Shown here: one piece after another, positions 36,201 through 49,100 of the stretch
Numbering within the stretch: the stretch's first letter is position 1
Layout of the letters: the number at the start of each line of letters is the position of its first letter
Assembly (NCBI GenBank): GCA_034509925.1
Contig: CM067538.1
Location: 2,505,001 to 2,569,000, forward strand
DNA length: 64,000 nt
Reading direction: 5' to 3'
DNA from: Hirudinaria manillensis
Lineage: Eukaryota; Annelida; Clitellata; Hirudinida; Hirudinidae
Notes under the pieces: model-generated
Databases searched by the model: none
Told to the model about the DNA's origin: nothing
The model's input: only the letters and a program-made list of their open reading frames with translations
Translations under genes and position numbers: made by a program

Positions 36201-37965
36201 CAATGATTCTCGGTGAATGGTTGTCAATGAATGGTTATCAGTGAGTGATTATCAGTGAATGTCAGACAAAGAAGAAGACGGAGAGGAGATTGTCGGATGT
36301 ACTAACGAGGGTGGTATAGATGATGGCCACGATGGATGAAACCAGGATGGACACCCAGGTGGGCAACCCTGCCACAGCCTCCAGGGCTACTGCTGGGGCG
36401 TACAAAACTATGCCCAGTTGGATCATCTGTTAAAACTCGTTTTTTACTATGTGTCGTAAGTATCGTATGTGAATGTCGCCATGTGATTTTATTCCCCATC
36501 ATTTGAAATAAGGTTTAAATATAATAAAATTACTAACCGAACTTGCAATCATGGTGAAAGTGCCAACAAGTTTGGCCGCCTGAGACCCGAATCTCAGCTC
36601 CAAGTACTGAAATGTTTTCGAAACGTGTTTTGCATCGTCAATGAAGTTGAAATTGATATACTTGATTTATCATTTATAAACGCGATAATATACTGTTAAT
36701 TTCTTTATTTAAAGAAACAATGTGGCAAATTAGAAGCATAAATAGTGACTTGCCTCAAACGAACTGGTAACCTTGAGATTAAAGAAAATAGGGGCCAAGA
36801 AGATGTTGACGAAGATGCAACCAATCAAATGTCCGATGAAGACCATGGTAAACTGGGTGCCCCTCGTATAAACTTCAGCTGGATGGCCTGCCGGCAGCAA
36901 AATATTTCAAGTCTCCCGTTATTATGTTATGCTTAATTTTCGGAATTTACAACAAATTAGTTTATTTGTGATGTTTACTGTAAGCAAAAACTCTTTATAA
37001 ACAATAGCAGAAGAAAATCTAGAGATCTTGAAATGCTGAAATAAAGAGTAATAATAATAATATTAATAATATTAATATATATTAATAATAATAATAATAA
37101 TCATCATCATAATTCTAAATATTGCAAAAGGAAAGTTATTTTAGGGTCTCCATAACCTTTGTAATCAGTTTAATGTTGTCCAAAAAATGGATTCAAAAAT
37201 TTATAATTTCAATGCAAGGTCTCAGACCTCATCAGCTGATGATCGAAATTAACATCAAAGAAACAATTTGTTTTTATGTCTTTCTCTCGTCTGTCATCAA
37301 GATGAGAAATCTTTTTAGATAGCACTTTGAGCATTTTAATACTTTCTATTTGTCGCAAAAAACTGAAATGTGGATTATGGAGTCCACGTGAGTTCATAGG
37401 TTACGTTGGTGATTTTTCATACGTAAAAAATATATAATTTGTTTGACATTTCACTTAAAAACTTCCAAGTGCATTTGATAAGGGCAGAAGAATTGAAATC
37501 AAAGTAAAAAATTGCCTTGCATTTGATTGCATGTCACATGATGTTTTATTACATGTCACATCATATTTCATTACATTGTAAAATCGTTTAACGATTATAA
37601 TCCATCAATATATCAGTAACATTTGATTTCAACAAAATCCTTTTTAATCTACTAATTCCAAGTAAATTGGAATTTGCAAATTTTGTTCCCTTTCTTTAGA
37701 AAGAAATCATTAAATTACCTAAAACGAGAATGGCGCTGATAAACGAGAGAGCGATTGAAATGGCCACAGGGAAGGTTTGAAGTTTCCTGTCACCCATGAG
37801 AAATTCTTCCGTCGTCTTCTGCTTCCCTCCCCTGAATGCATGGTAGAGACCGATGGAAAGGGATAATACCAGGAAGAGTACGAAGATGATGTAGTCCAGA
37901 TAGTGGAAACCCATTCTCAAGTTACGAAGGTGGACTAAGAAAATCTGTTCAAAATCATATGACAT
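33233..37965 (-). CDS. SLC5-family sodium-coupled solute transporter (monocarboxylate/multivitamin transporter-like)
   Basis: Predicted plasma-membrane Na+/solute symporter with about 13 membrane helices. Exons on the minus strand: 37965-37719, 36887-36754, 36606-36538, 36426-36307, 36193-36113, 35979-35906, 35809-35669, 35465-35330, 35149-35064, 34744-34632, about 34524-34428, about 34332-34245, about 34016-33780, about 33694-33588 and 33315-33233; codon phases agree at the junctions I checked. Family signatures in order: DYIIF..SIGLYHAFRGGKQ-T-EFLMGDR, PVAISIALSFISAI, GHPAEVYTRGTQF, GGMKAVIWTDVFQ, CDP-I-GG-I-SPNQ, and STMSSSLNSAAA in helix 8, which carries the conserved Na+-site Ser residues. 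The order and motifs fit the SLC5A5/A6/A8/A12 branch (iodide, vitamin or short-chain monocarboxylate); the substrate cannot be fixed. Introns 2 and 5 have GC donors. The start at 37965 is uncertain; 37914 (MGFHYLDY) is the conserved alternative. Confidence 0.92.
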
Positions 37966-38150
37966 CTTAAGCTTCCTCTTGGCAATAATTATGATGACAG
38001 ATTTTATGATATTTGAGTGATGGCCAAGCTGTTTGCTTTTTTTAAGTTGTTATGATGTTTATTTATTCTGCTTTTCGTGCTATATATTGTATGATCCGGT
38101 GAGGGGTGTGCCAGTGCTGGTAATTAAATAATAATAATTTTATGATGATG

Positions 38151-38187
<37 letters not shown>

Positions 38188-41100
38188 GAAGAAGAAGAAT
38201 AATAATAATCGTGAAATGGTCGTTCTGCAATATGGACATCCAGGCATGAGTATGGATGAACCAATTTACTGTGTATTCAGTCCCTGAGTAGAGGTCTATC
38301 GATGCCAGACAGGAGGAAACTTCTTTTTGCCTGAGACAAGAAAAGAACAATATTGAGCAATTTAATAAATATTTATCCCTTACGCACTTTTATTGACATA
38401 GAAATTATTGCGTAAGCTATAAATTATTATTTATATTATGATCGCTTTATTATTTTTGTTCAGTTTCTCAACCAAAAAGAAAAGAACTACAGATTGCCTT
38501 CCTAAACTCATAACATTCGAAAGTCTGGAAAACCCTCTTGGTTCTCAAACATTTTTCAAAAACACAGGGATCCAATTTTTTTAGATTCTCCGATTTGGGC
38601 AGCATTTATCGTTTGAAGGTCATGCATAAGGTCGTGCAAAAGGCCGCGCGTCATTAAATTTAAGTAATTTTTTGATCAAATCTTTCATTGGCAGATTTCA
38701 ACGTGTAAAGTGAGGATCTGAGACTTCAAAATAGCTTTGAATAGTTTGAGGTTTATTGAAGTAGATACTTTTTATTACTTTCCAGTCAATCTGTAACTTC
38801 CGGTGGCATTCGATCCATCCTTCACGGCTTGGCCAAAGAACGTTGCCATGACAACCAGAACACCACATCCCAGACAGAATTGTGACGCACAACGAAGATA
38901 TTTCCCTTCTCATGGCACTTTAGGATATTCATCACTTTTCAGCTCAGCTTTCCTCGGCCGTTCATCTCGCTCTTCAATGAGGCTGTCATATTTTTTATCT
39001 CATGGATGTATTTATATCTTAGAGAGTGGGACACTTATTTGTTTAGATGTGAAAATTTTGAAAACTTGACTGTCCGACAATTTCAAGAATTTTGTTCTTC
39101 TCTGAAACTCAAATCTTACCATCTTAAAAAGACGGATCGTTTTCAATGGACAATGTAAACTCTACGTATTCAGATTTGGATTTTCACGGAAAAAAAGTTA
39201 ATGTCGTTCAACGAGAAACGCTTGAAGTTCAAGGCAACTACATCCCAAGTTTCCCTCAGTTCTTATCGTGGAATGCAGTGAAGTTAAATCAACTAACCCG
39301 CTGTTGTATCGAAGGAAATAGCGAACCCTAGACGCAAGAAAGCAGTACAGTTCAAGGACGGACCATAACAATTTTTAATTAGAAATAATTCTTGTAACTT
39401 TAGAAATATAGTTAATAAATTCCTAAGTGACAAGCTCAAACAAAAAAGGGACATCCCTAGCGTGTACGATATCCACCTGAAATCGAAATACGAAATGAGG
39501 AATGGGGAAAAGCGAAGGCCTTCTCGATTGAATTATCAAAGTACTTAATTTCAGACATTATTAGAAGATATTTCTTCGAATTTATTTCGAAAATCGTCTC
39601 TAAAAGATTTAACAAGATGCTTGTTAAAAACCATAACAAGTACTTAGTTGAATATCTTGCAAACAGTTTTTATATACTACAAAGAAACGCTTCGAAGTGT
39701 TTACTGGCCTTATTTTCGAGTTATAATTTTGAATTTAATCTTTTTTTTTATATATCAAACAAAATTAATGTCTTCTTCAAAACCTAACTTGCTCTGTTAT
39801 GTAAATAGTTACAAAGCGCCTCTGGCGATGTACACATGGCGCATACAAATGAGATACATTTACATGAAACTATTAATTCTTAAATTTATCTGAAATTATT
39901 AATGCACCTCAGATATTATAGAAGATAATGCAGTTTATCCACTCAAGTGTTTATTCAATCAATCTGATTTGCCAAACTGGTAAACTTCAAGATGAATTCG
40001 ATCAACACGAACCTGATTTCTTTAACGAGACACGCATCCTTTTACAATTGCAAATAATTTCCACAGAAATAAACACCTTGTAGATGAATAGCCATACACC
40101 CTTCCCCCCTCGTGATGTAAACACAAATAATTTTAATGATCGGTCGATTCCTATTCTACGTTACAACGATTGTTCAAAATTTGTCTCTTCCCTTTAGGGA
40201 ATTTTGAAATTACCGCCAAAGTGTTAACAGCGAAAAGCATCGTCATCGCATTTGTAGAACGAAGATATTCGATCGTCAGGCAATCCAAGTAACACAATAA
40301 ATTTAATAGCAACAACAACAACCCCAAATGTTTTAACTCTGAAAACAAGTGTTGGATATGAAAACCTATTGAATCTTTTTCGTATGTTTTTTTTTTAATA
40401 TTTGTAATAATTAATGTGAATATTATTGTTAAAATTGTTCTTTTGTAACTTTTAGAAATAGTCGAACAACTCACCTGAGATGGAGATCTGGAAAACTCGG
40501 GAGCAAATCTCTCAAAGCCTTTTATCGTCTTTTTAACATTTTTTATTGTAGAGACAAAACACATGTTCAGACTTGGTTGACGAACTCGGGACAAACTTCT
40601 GAAGACCACTGGTTACGTAAGAAGGTTTGTCTCCGCGAAATAAGACGAAGTTGAATTAAAATTTAAAAAAAAAACAACAACATTAAAATGATAGAATTTC
40701 ACAGTTTGATCTCTTTTTTCCCAGAGATTATTAACAGAAAACAAAAAGCTTGAAGACTTTCGAGTGCTTTCTGATGGACATTCAAGGAGAAAACGAAATC
40801 TTCTTTCCGACTTTTATGTGGAATCCAACATTTGGAAAGAGATTTAATTTTGTCGATGTGGTTCAAAGGTCATCGTCAACTTGAAACAAAGCAGAGCAGA
40901 ATGAGTTTCTGTTGACAGGGGGGCCATGCATTTTTGTTGTAAATGTTTAAATTACAAATAACATTAAAAATTGTGTTTCAAAATTTTCGGATCTAAAAAA
41001 TACTGGAAACTAGTTTGTTTTTTAAGAGAAAACATCTAGTCAATGTATCTAAAACCAATGCACCTATGTAGTATTGATTGTTAATACTTGTAAGCAGATT

Positions 41101-41525
41101 GTAAAATAACTTTTTCCATATTAACTGTACTTTACCACCCGCAAATTAAAATAAAACTCATTACTTACTTGCATTAACTATTAAAACCATCGCAAATAGC
41201 CCAATTTCAGACTTATTCTGATAATATCAAGTGGCAAAGTAATGCGATAAAGGTGTAATGATGAAAATAAAAAAAATCATGTTTTTCTTTCTGTCCAAAA
41301 CACAAATCTTATTCAGACTCTCATTAGAGATAAACTTATAAGATGCACAAAAATTGCGTAACAGAGAAAAGCGTCGTCCTTTCGACCCTCGTCTGTGCTT
41401 TCATTCAAACTTTGTGCCTAACTTACTTCCTAAACGATCATAGTTAAATAAATAGCGAAATATATTTATAAAACAACTTTAAAATTTCTTAAATAATCTT
41501 TAAAACGATGCAATTTGACATTCAC
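37966..41525. other. Intergenic stretch with no confident gene
   Basis: Several short open frames occur on both strands, none assignable. The best candidate exon is on the minus strand at about 38897-38774: one frame reads CLGCGVLVVMATFFGQAVKD followed by an N-glycosylation site (NAT), like a membrane helix or signal anchor plus ectodomain, but it has no supported partner exons. A second minus-strand open segment with a CTCAG acceptor lies at about 38340-38215. An (AAT)n run is at 38153-38186. The SLC5 promoter should lie just above 37965. Confidence 0.4.
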
Positions 41526-42748
<1,223 letters not shown>

Positions 42749-44819
42749 ATGACTACCTCGTACTCATTGGATTATCTAGACAACGTAACGGATATAACCT
42801 CCTATGTAACTCCACACATAGCGACTAATGGTTCTTATTTCACATCGGTAGACAACAACACGGTTCTTGAGGTCCATTCATTATCTTTCATCGATGCATT
42901 AACAACCGAAAATCCATCAACATCGGAAGATGGGTTAACTTTTTCCTCATCCATTTCATCTCCGTCGGCAGATTATTTACAAACAACATTAACGTTCGAT
43001 GCCGATGTTTCACCCATCACTGATGATTTTCTTCCTTCAAATACAAAGACATTCTTGACTTTCCAATCATCTCCTTCAAGCGGTTCTAAGACGGGATCGG
43101 AATATGTATATTCCAAAACTCAAGATGTATCCAGTGGTACAACTGCTTTTGAAACCGCTGTCATCAGCTCAACAACGCTACTCTTTACCAACGGAACAGA
43201 TCACACTTCTACAACTCCTGCAGTTACAAAACCCACCAGTCCAGAACCAAGCCTTTCAACGACTCAGGAAGGACCTAGTCCATCAACTCTCGCAACGACA
43301 ATCAATCCGACCGACGACACTAAATCACAAACCAAAGTTTCTTCGACTTCTCAAAGAAATACTCAAACAACGCAAACGACTGCCTACATAAAAACCGAAT
43401 TCACATCAAACAGCTCCATAGAAGATTCACCTTCAATATCTGATCCTTTCGACGGAAGAGGACTGGCCGCAGCCCTTGGATCTCTGGCAGCCATCTTGGT
43501 ATTGGTTGCCGTCATAATTTTGTTGGTTTTGTGGTGGAAGTGAGGATTTTATTTTTAATATATTTTAAATTTTTGCTTCCCTTTAATTCATTCCTTTTTT
43601 TATCATTCATTCCTTCGCAAACTTTAAAATTTCAGAATTAATAGCATCAAAATAAAGTTTAAAAATAAAATTTCATGTTTGTTGAATTAAAATCATTTTC
43701 CCAAATCCAAAGCCAGTATTTTGAGTCATAATTAAAACATAATTGTGTTAATTTACTAATTAAGTACTAATTATAATAGTAATTCCAATAGTAATCCCAT
43801 CAAAATCATTATCATAATCGCCCAGCAAATCGTGATAGAATCGTGATCATCTTTTGCACGTGAATCCATTCAGAGAATTTATAAGATAATTATAGGTGTC
43901 GCATGAAAGTAATTATAATAACGAAAGTTCACTCGAAACATTTTCTTTTATATTTTACGATTTGTAAATAAATTGGTTTAAATACTAAAAAAATGGCGCC
44001 TCCAAAAAATGGCTGTTTGCATAACAATCAAATTAAATTACTTTGTTAATCAAATAATAATAATTATTGCAGAAATAATTATTGTTTAATAATAATAACA
44101 ATAATTAAGCAATTGACTTTATTTATTACACAATGACCTATTTTTATCTAACATTTAAATTATTTACAAATATGGCTCGTCATCTATTTCTACGGGCGTC
44201 TCTGATGGAATAACTTAAAAACACTTTGGAACTCGAAGTCCAATTGATCCCTTAATTTCAAAATCTATTTCACAAGAATTGTATTCCACGTGCAAAAGAA
44301 GTTAATTGCTACCCTCATTACTACTTAATTAACTAGTTGATTAACTTTTTAACGTGGCATCACAAAATGTCCAAATCCTAATCAAAGCTTTTCGGACGCA
44401 GGTCGAGAGAGAAGAAATTGCGCAGGACGCTGATGAAGCTGAGGAGCATCAGTCAACAGACGCACGCAACATGCGATGATCCACCGGACATTTGCCTCGA
44501 TGTCAATTCGTTTGCACTTTCTCAAGTCTTTTGTGGAATCGATGACAAACAGGCAAAGCCCGACGTTGCCTCCCACGTTTTCAAGAGGATGCTGAGCGCC
44601 CACGAGGACGGCCTCAATTTCTCGAGAGAGGAGGAGAAGGGCAGGCCGATATCCGTGGGGCAGCTGAACATCCGTTATGGTTCCAGTGATCATTGTAGTC
44701 AAATTCAGGACAGCCGACGTATCCAGTCAACTCTCGAACTCAGCGCTTACCAAGGTTCTTTTTCAGAAGGCGACTTAGTGAAAGTCATTAGAAATTTCGA
44801 CTCTTCATCTGCAGTGTAG
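42749..44819 (+). CDS. Mucin-like Ser/Thr-rich single-pass membrane protein
   Basis: Two exons, 42749-43539 and 44402-44819, joined in phase 2 across a TGGAA/GTGAGG donor and a GGACGCAG acceptor. Without the splice the frame ends at 43543, directly after the membrane helix; with it the protein is about 403 residues. Residues 1-235 are Ser/Thr-rich with N-glycosylation sites (NVT, NGS, NNT, NGT, NSS). About residues 238-263 form one hydrophobic helix (AAALGSLAAILVLVAVIILL). The spliced tail begins with a basic stop-transfer (KSREKKLRRTLMKLR) and runs about 139 residues with no domain I recognise. No signal peptide is visible, so it is either a type III protein or an upstream signal exon is missing. 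AATAAA at 44905-44910 follows the stop by 86 nt. Family unknown; the architecture suggests a heavily O-glycosylated surface protein, similar in plan but not in sequence to the membrane protein ending at 22857. Confidence 0.72.
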
Positions 44820-46125
44820 TTCTGAGCATGATTCGCGTTTATATCTGTTATTTTTATAGATGTATTCGTTATGATTAAAATTATTTGTATTTCAATTTGA
44901 ACGCAATAAACGTGTATTAAAATATCTAATCTAAAGTATCTAATTGATATCGTTTTTTTTTTATTGCTGAAAATCATTGCTTTCATTCGGCCATTTCTTA
45001 AATACATAGTTTCGTGATGTGTAGGTCAAAAGCACCAGGTGTCTTTCTGCGCAAAAATCTTTGAATTCCATTCTTATTCAAAGCATTAAACTATATAAAT
45101 GAAACATTCTCACGCAAGAATTTAAAAAAAATCCATTCTCATAGCTGTTAACTCTAATTCTTGGCATATTTTATTTACGTATATGACCTCTTTCGATGCG
45201 TCTCTCTTATATCCATTGGACGGATGGCGATAGAGAGAACCCCCAGTGCTGAGCCTGTAAAATTCCTCATGGCTTCGTTTTGATGTTTTGTTTTTGGCAC
45301 TGACATTTTGTTACTTATTACTATTGATTTCTAAATTTATTTTTCTAAGTAAAGTCGAATGATTTCGAACGAACCAATGGAAATAAATAAGCTAATGAGG
45401 GGAACACAAAACTTGGAGAAAGGGGAAGATTTTGATGGGGCAGTTCAATTTTTGAACTAGTCTATTATTGATTCTGCCTGAGGTATTGTATTGTATTTAT
45501 CCACAATTTGTTTAAAGGACCTCCAGAAAAAAATGTCTTTAAGATATCAACCCAATACCACAGTTTTTTTCAAAAATATTTTGTTTAATGCTGAGTAAAT
45601 GAAAATGTTTCATCTCATTTTATTTGTGAAATAATTTTGAAAGATTTAAGACGCTGATGATTTGTAACTTGAGAAAAATCGCTGCTATGTCGCCATAAGT
45701 AGGTGCACCTCATTTTGAAATGTGGTGACCTCGGAAGTGAGATTCAATTTGTAATATATTCCAACAAAGATTAACAATACACTTTTTGGCATAAACTTAG
45801 TAATTAAGAAGTGGTCTTAACGTAATAAGCAGGTTTTAATATAATTTCGTTCCACCAAGGTGCAATTGCCCATTAATGAATAATGATGTAGGTGATCCGA
45901 CTAAGAATGTTAAAAAATTAGAGCAAGTTTTTTTCTTATTTTCCTTATATTAGACCTTCTATTTATAATTTTATATTTTATGTGACTAAATAATTTCTAT
46001 GGGCTTGAACTTTTGCTTAGCTATGAAATATTTCGAACATCGCTATTGGACATCTTTGTTTCATCCCGAGGATTTCTCGCATTTTAATATTGTTTTGAAC
46101 GTGCGTAGAACAAAGTCGCCATAGG
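44820..46125. other. Spacer between the mucin-like gene and UBR5
   Basis: Contains the mucin-like gene's 3' UTR (AATAAA at 44905) and then AT-rich sequence with no coding exon, presumably including the UBR5 promoter and 5' UTR. Confidence 0.4.
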
Positions 46126-49100
46126 ATGAGTTCTGTACATTTTGTAGCTTATCCGCTACCAGGATCAGAAGAACAGCTTACGGACAAGTCGTGTTTTTAT
46201 TTATTATTACTTTTAATGAATTCTCGAATCGGACCGAAGGCGTTCCAATTTTTATTTTTGTCGCTAGACAGCGTCAGACCATTAATTAACTAAGTGGCTG
46301 GCCATCAAAGAACGCTCGTTTTAAAGTAGTACTAGCATTATCTGAGTTAAGACTAATTGTCACAGAGAATTAAATCCATAAAGAGACTATCTCGTTTAAG
46401 AACTACATCTGCTAGTTGGTCAGAATATGCTAGCGTAAAAGTCATTAGAAATTCAGAACTAGTGGGAATGATATTTTACTCAGAAGGCTTTGAAAGAATT
46501 AATGTACAAAATATGTTAAAGGCAGGATGCCTGAGTTGAGACAGTATGTTATGAGAATCTATATCTAATGACAATCTTGTCAGAGCATCCCAGTATTACG
46601 ACACAAACATTCGATTCAGAATATTAGCTTGGTTTGAAGTGCATTTTCATTAATTAACCAGTGGCTAACACATATCAGTGGAACAATTGATTAGCATTTG
46701 CCCTCTTTTGTTTTTTATACCAATATATTTTCTAATTGGAATATTTGTTATCTCATTTTGATTGATTGGTTGATTGTCAGGCTCAAAGATCTTTCTGATA
46801 GAATCAACAGACATGGACTTCAGAGCCCCCAAGTTTTTCAAAAACTGTCTGTCAGTCAAGTTGTCATCGGACCTTCTCATGTGGCTTTTCTATTACAGGT
46901 GATTAATCATATCATTGTTATGTGTTCAAAGGAAAATGAATACTTATAAATCACAATACTTTTGAAATCAGTTTGTATTTCACTATATTCATATATATTT
47001 ATAGTCATTATTATTAATGATATTATTTTCTGTTTCAGGATGGCACGATCAGTAGAGTTGCCTACTCAATCATTTCAGACAGACTTAATCTAAACAAGAA
47101 CGAAAACAAGCAGTTAGTGATGTCAGATTGCCATGTCTTAATATCATGGAAATTTTTAACTTTCTGCAGTTCAGTTTTTGAACTGTTTGATCCTTTTTTG
47201 ATTTTGGCTGAGGCTAATGTATTTTAATGCATCCACAATTATTTTTTTCTTAAAGGACTTCCAGAGAAAATGTCCTGAAGTCTGAACGTTCCAGCAGAGG
47301 CATAAGGATCGCAGAAAGTCCCCTTATTCTGATCAGGGGCGAAGATGTCAACCCAATATCAGACCAATCTGTCGGGTGAGGCGGCCTGCATCTTTTATGG
47401 CGTTGCATCCAGGCGATGAGATTTTAAGTTTATCCTAGGAGATTTTATCTTTTTTTCTCACTAAATCTTTATTTGTTTACTTAAAATTAGGCTCAAGTTC
47501 TACTGATAAGAACCATAATGGCTTGTCATGAATCTGATCATGAGTGATTGTAGATGGATCTGACATAAACTTATCTAATAATCCTGATTATTATTTATTA
47601 ACTCAATAAATAATAGACAAATCGACGGCTAAATTAGTTTAATGATCCTTTGCGATCGTGCAGTTGAACATTTCAAGAGATGCCATCGTTGTTTGTCATT
47701 GATGTCATTGTTAAAATACTAACATTCGCGACCGTCATTGACCCTGTGAACTTCCAGTAGGTTCACGTCCACCTCTGCGAGCAACACCGCCACTTCCCGA
47801 AACACGTCCTCCGTCGCCACCACCGCCAGAATGTCTGCCAGGCCCAGGGGCCGCATAGTCAGGGCCGTCGGAAGGGGGAGGGGCTCCGGGGTCATAGTCG
47901 GTTCGCGACCTCTGCTCCCGGCGTCGGTCGTGCCCGAAGAGTTGATCAATCAGGTGAGTGGATTTTAAATCGGTTAGCTGATTATTAGTTAATCTTTCGG
48001 ATCGGCTGCGCTGCAATCTTTCGTTCGAATGATATCGGCACATTGGCTTATCGTGGAGCTAATGAATGCTCGTCTGGATTTCAGTTTGATAAGATAAATT
48101 AACGCTCCAATGTCACTGCACTTATAGTTAAGAAATAACCAGAAATTAAAACTCATATCATCAACCATGGGCAAATCAAGACATAAAATTCATGAAAAAC
48201 ATTTATATAATTATTTAGTATACAATTTAGTACTAAACCTTTATTATAGACTAATATAATTTATATTGCAATAATTATACATTGATATTTACATATTTAT
48301 TTCATTTCATTTCAGTGCCATTCAGAATACATTTTATGACTTTTTGTATTATGTGATTATTATAATAATAATTAACCATAATACGTAGAATATAATATTT
48401 ACTTAAAATATCTGTTCCATTGGATGTGGATTTTTCAATTTCCCTTCCAAAATGTTCAAATTCAGTGTCAAGTGGTCCTGCAGGGCAAGTCTAGGAGTCT
48501 TATCGTCAGAGAACTTCAGAGAACCGTTAGTATTTGTTTTAATGAGACCAACGTTGAATATGACTTTGATTCCTCTCTCGATTTCATCATCATCATTATT
48601 ATTATCATTATCATCATATTATTCCAGAATCTCGACGTAAACCTCGCCGTGAACAACCTGCTGAGCCGAGACGACGAGGGAGACGATGATGGTGAGAACT
48701 GTGACTCCTACATGTCTGGTGGGTCGTGGCCTGCACTTGGCTCCCCCTGGCATCTCGACCCGAATGACGCTCAACGTCGCTTCGCGCCTTTTCTTTTTTG
48801 CAGACGACCTGATGTCGCTGCTCGACGCAGGGATCCACTCGGACCATCCGAGCGTCATCATAGACTCCGAGGCCATGTTCGGGGAGGACATGTTCGGCTA
48901 TTCAACCATGAGAACCAGGACCTCGTCCAGGACTAGAATAACAGGTTGGAGCTTTGAAGGTTTGTCGATTCTTTGTTGTTTTGTCGTCGTCGTCGTTGTT
49001 TTCGTTGCTTTCGTTTCGTCCTCCGTGCGATCCGTCGACTCGCCGCCGTGTTTGAGTCGGAGCGTAATTTTTGATCGAAATGGATTCTCGAACGACAGAC

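Noticed and set aside
40151-40609. 152-codon minus-strand frame
   Set aside because: Composition is low-complexity (Leu/Ile/Lys from AT-rich DNA), with no recognisable motif and no supporting exons.
46357-46539. 60-codon plus-strand frame in UBR5 intron 1 sharing a VKVIRN word with the mucin-like tail
   Set aside because: The shared word is short and the surroundings differ; its position in an intron argues against a coding exon.
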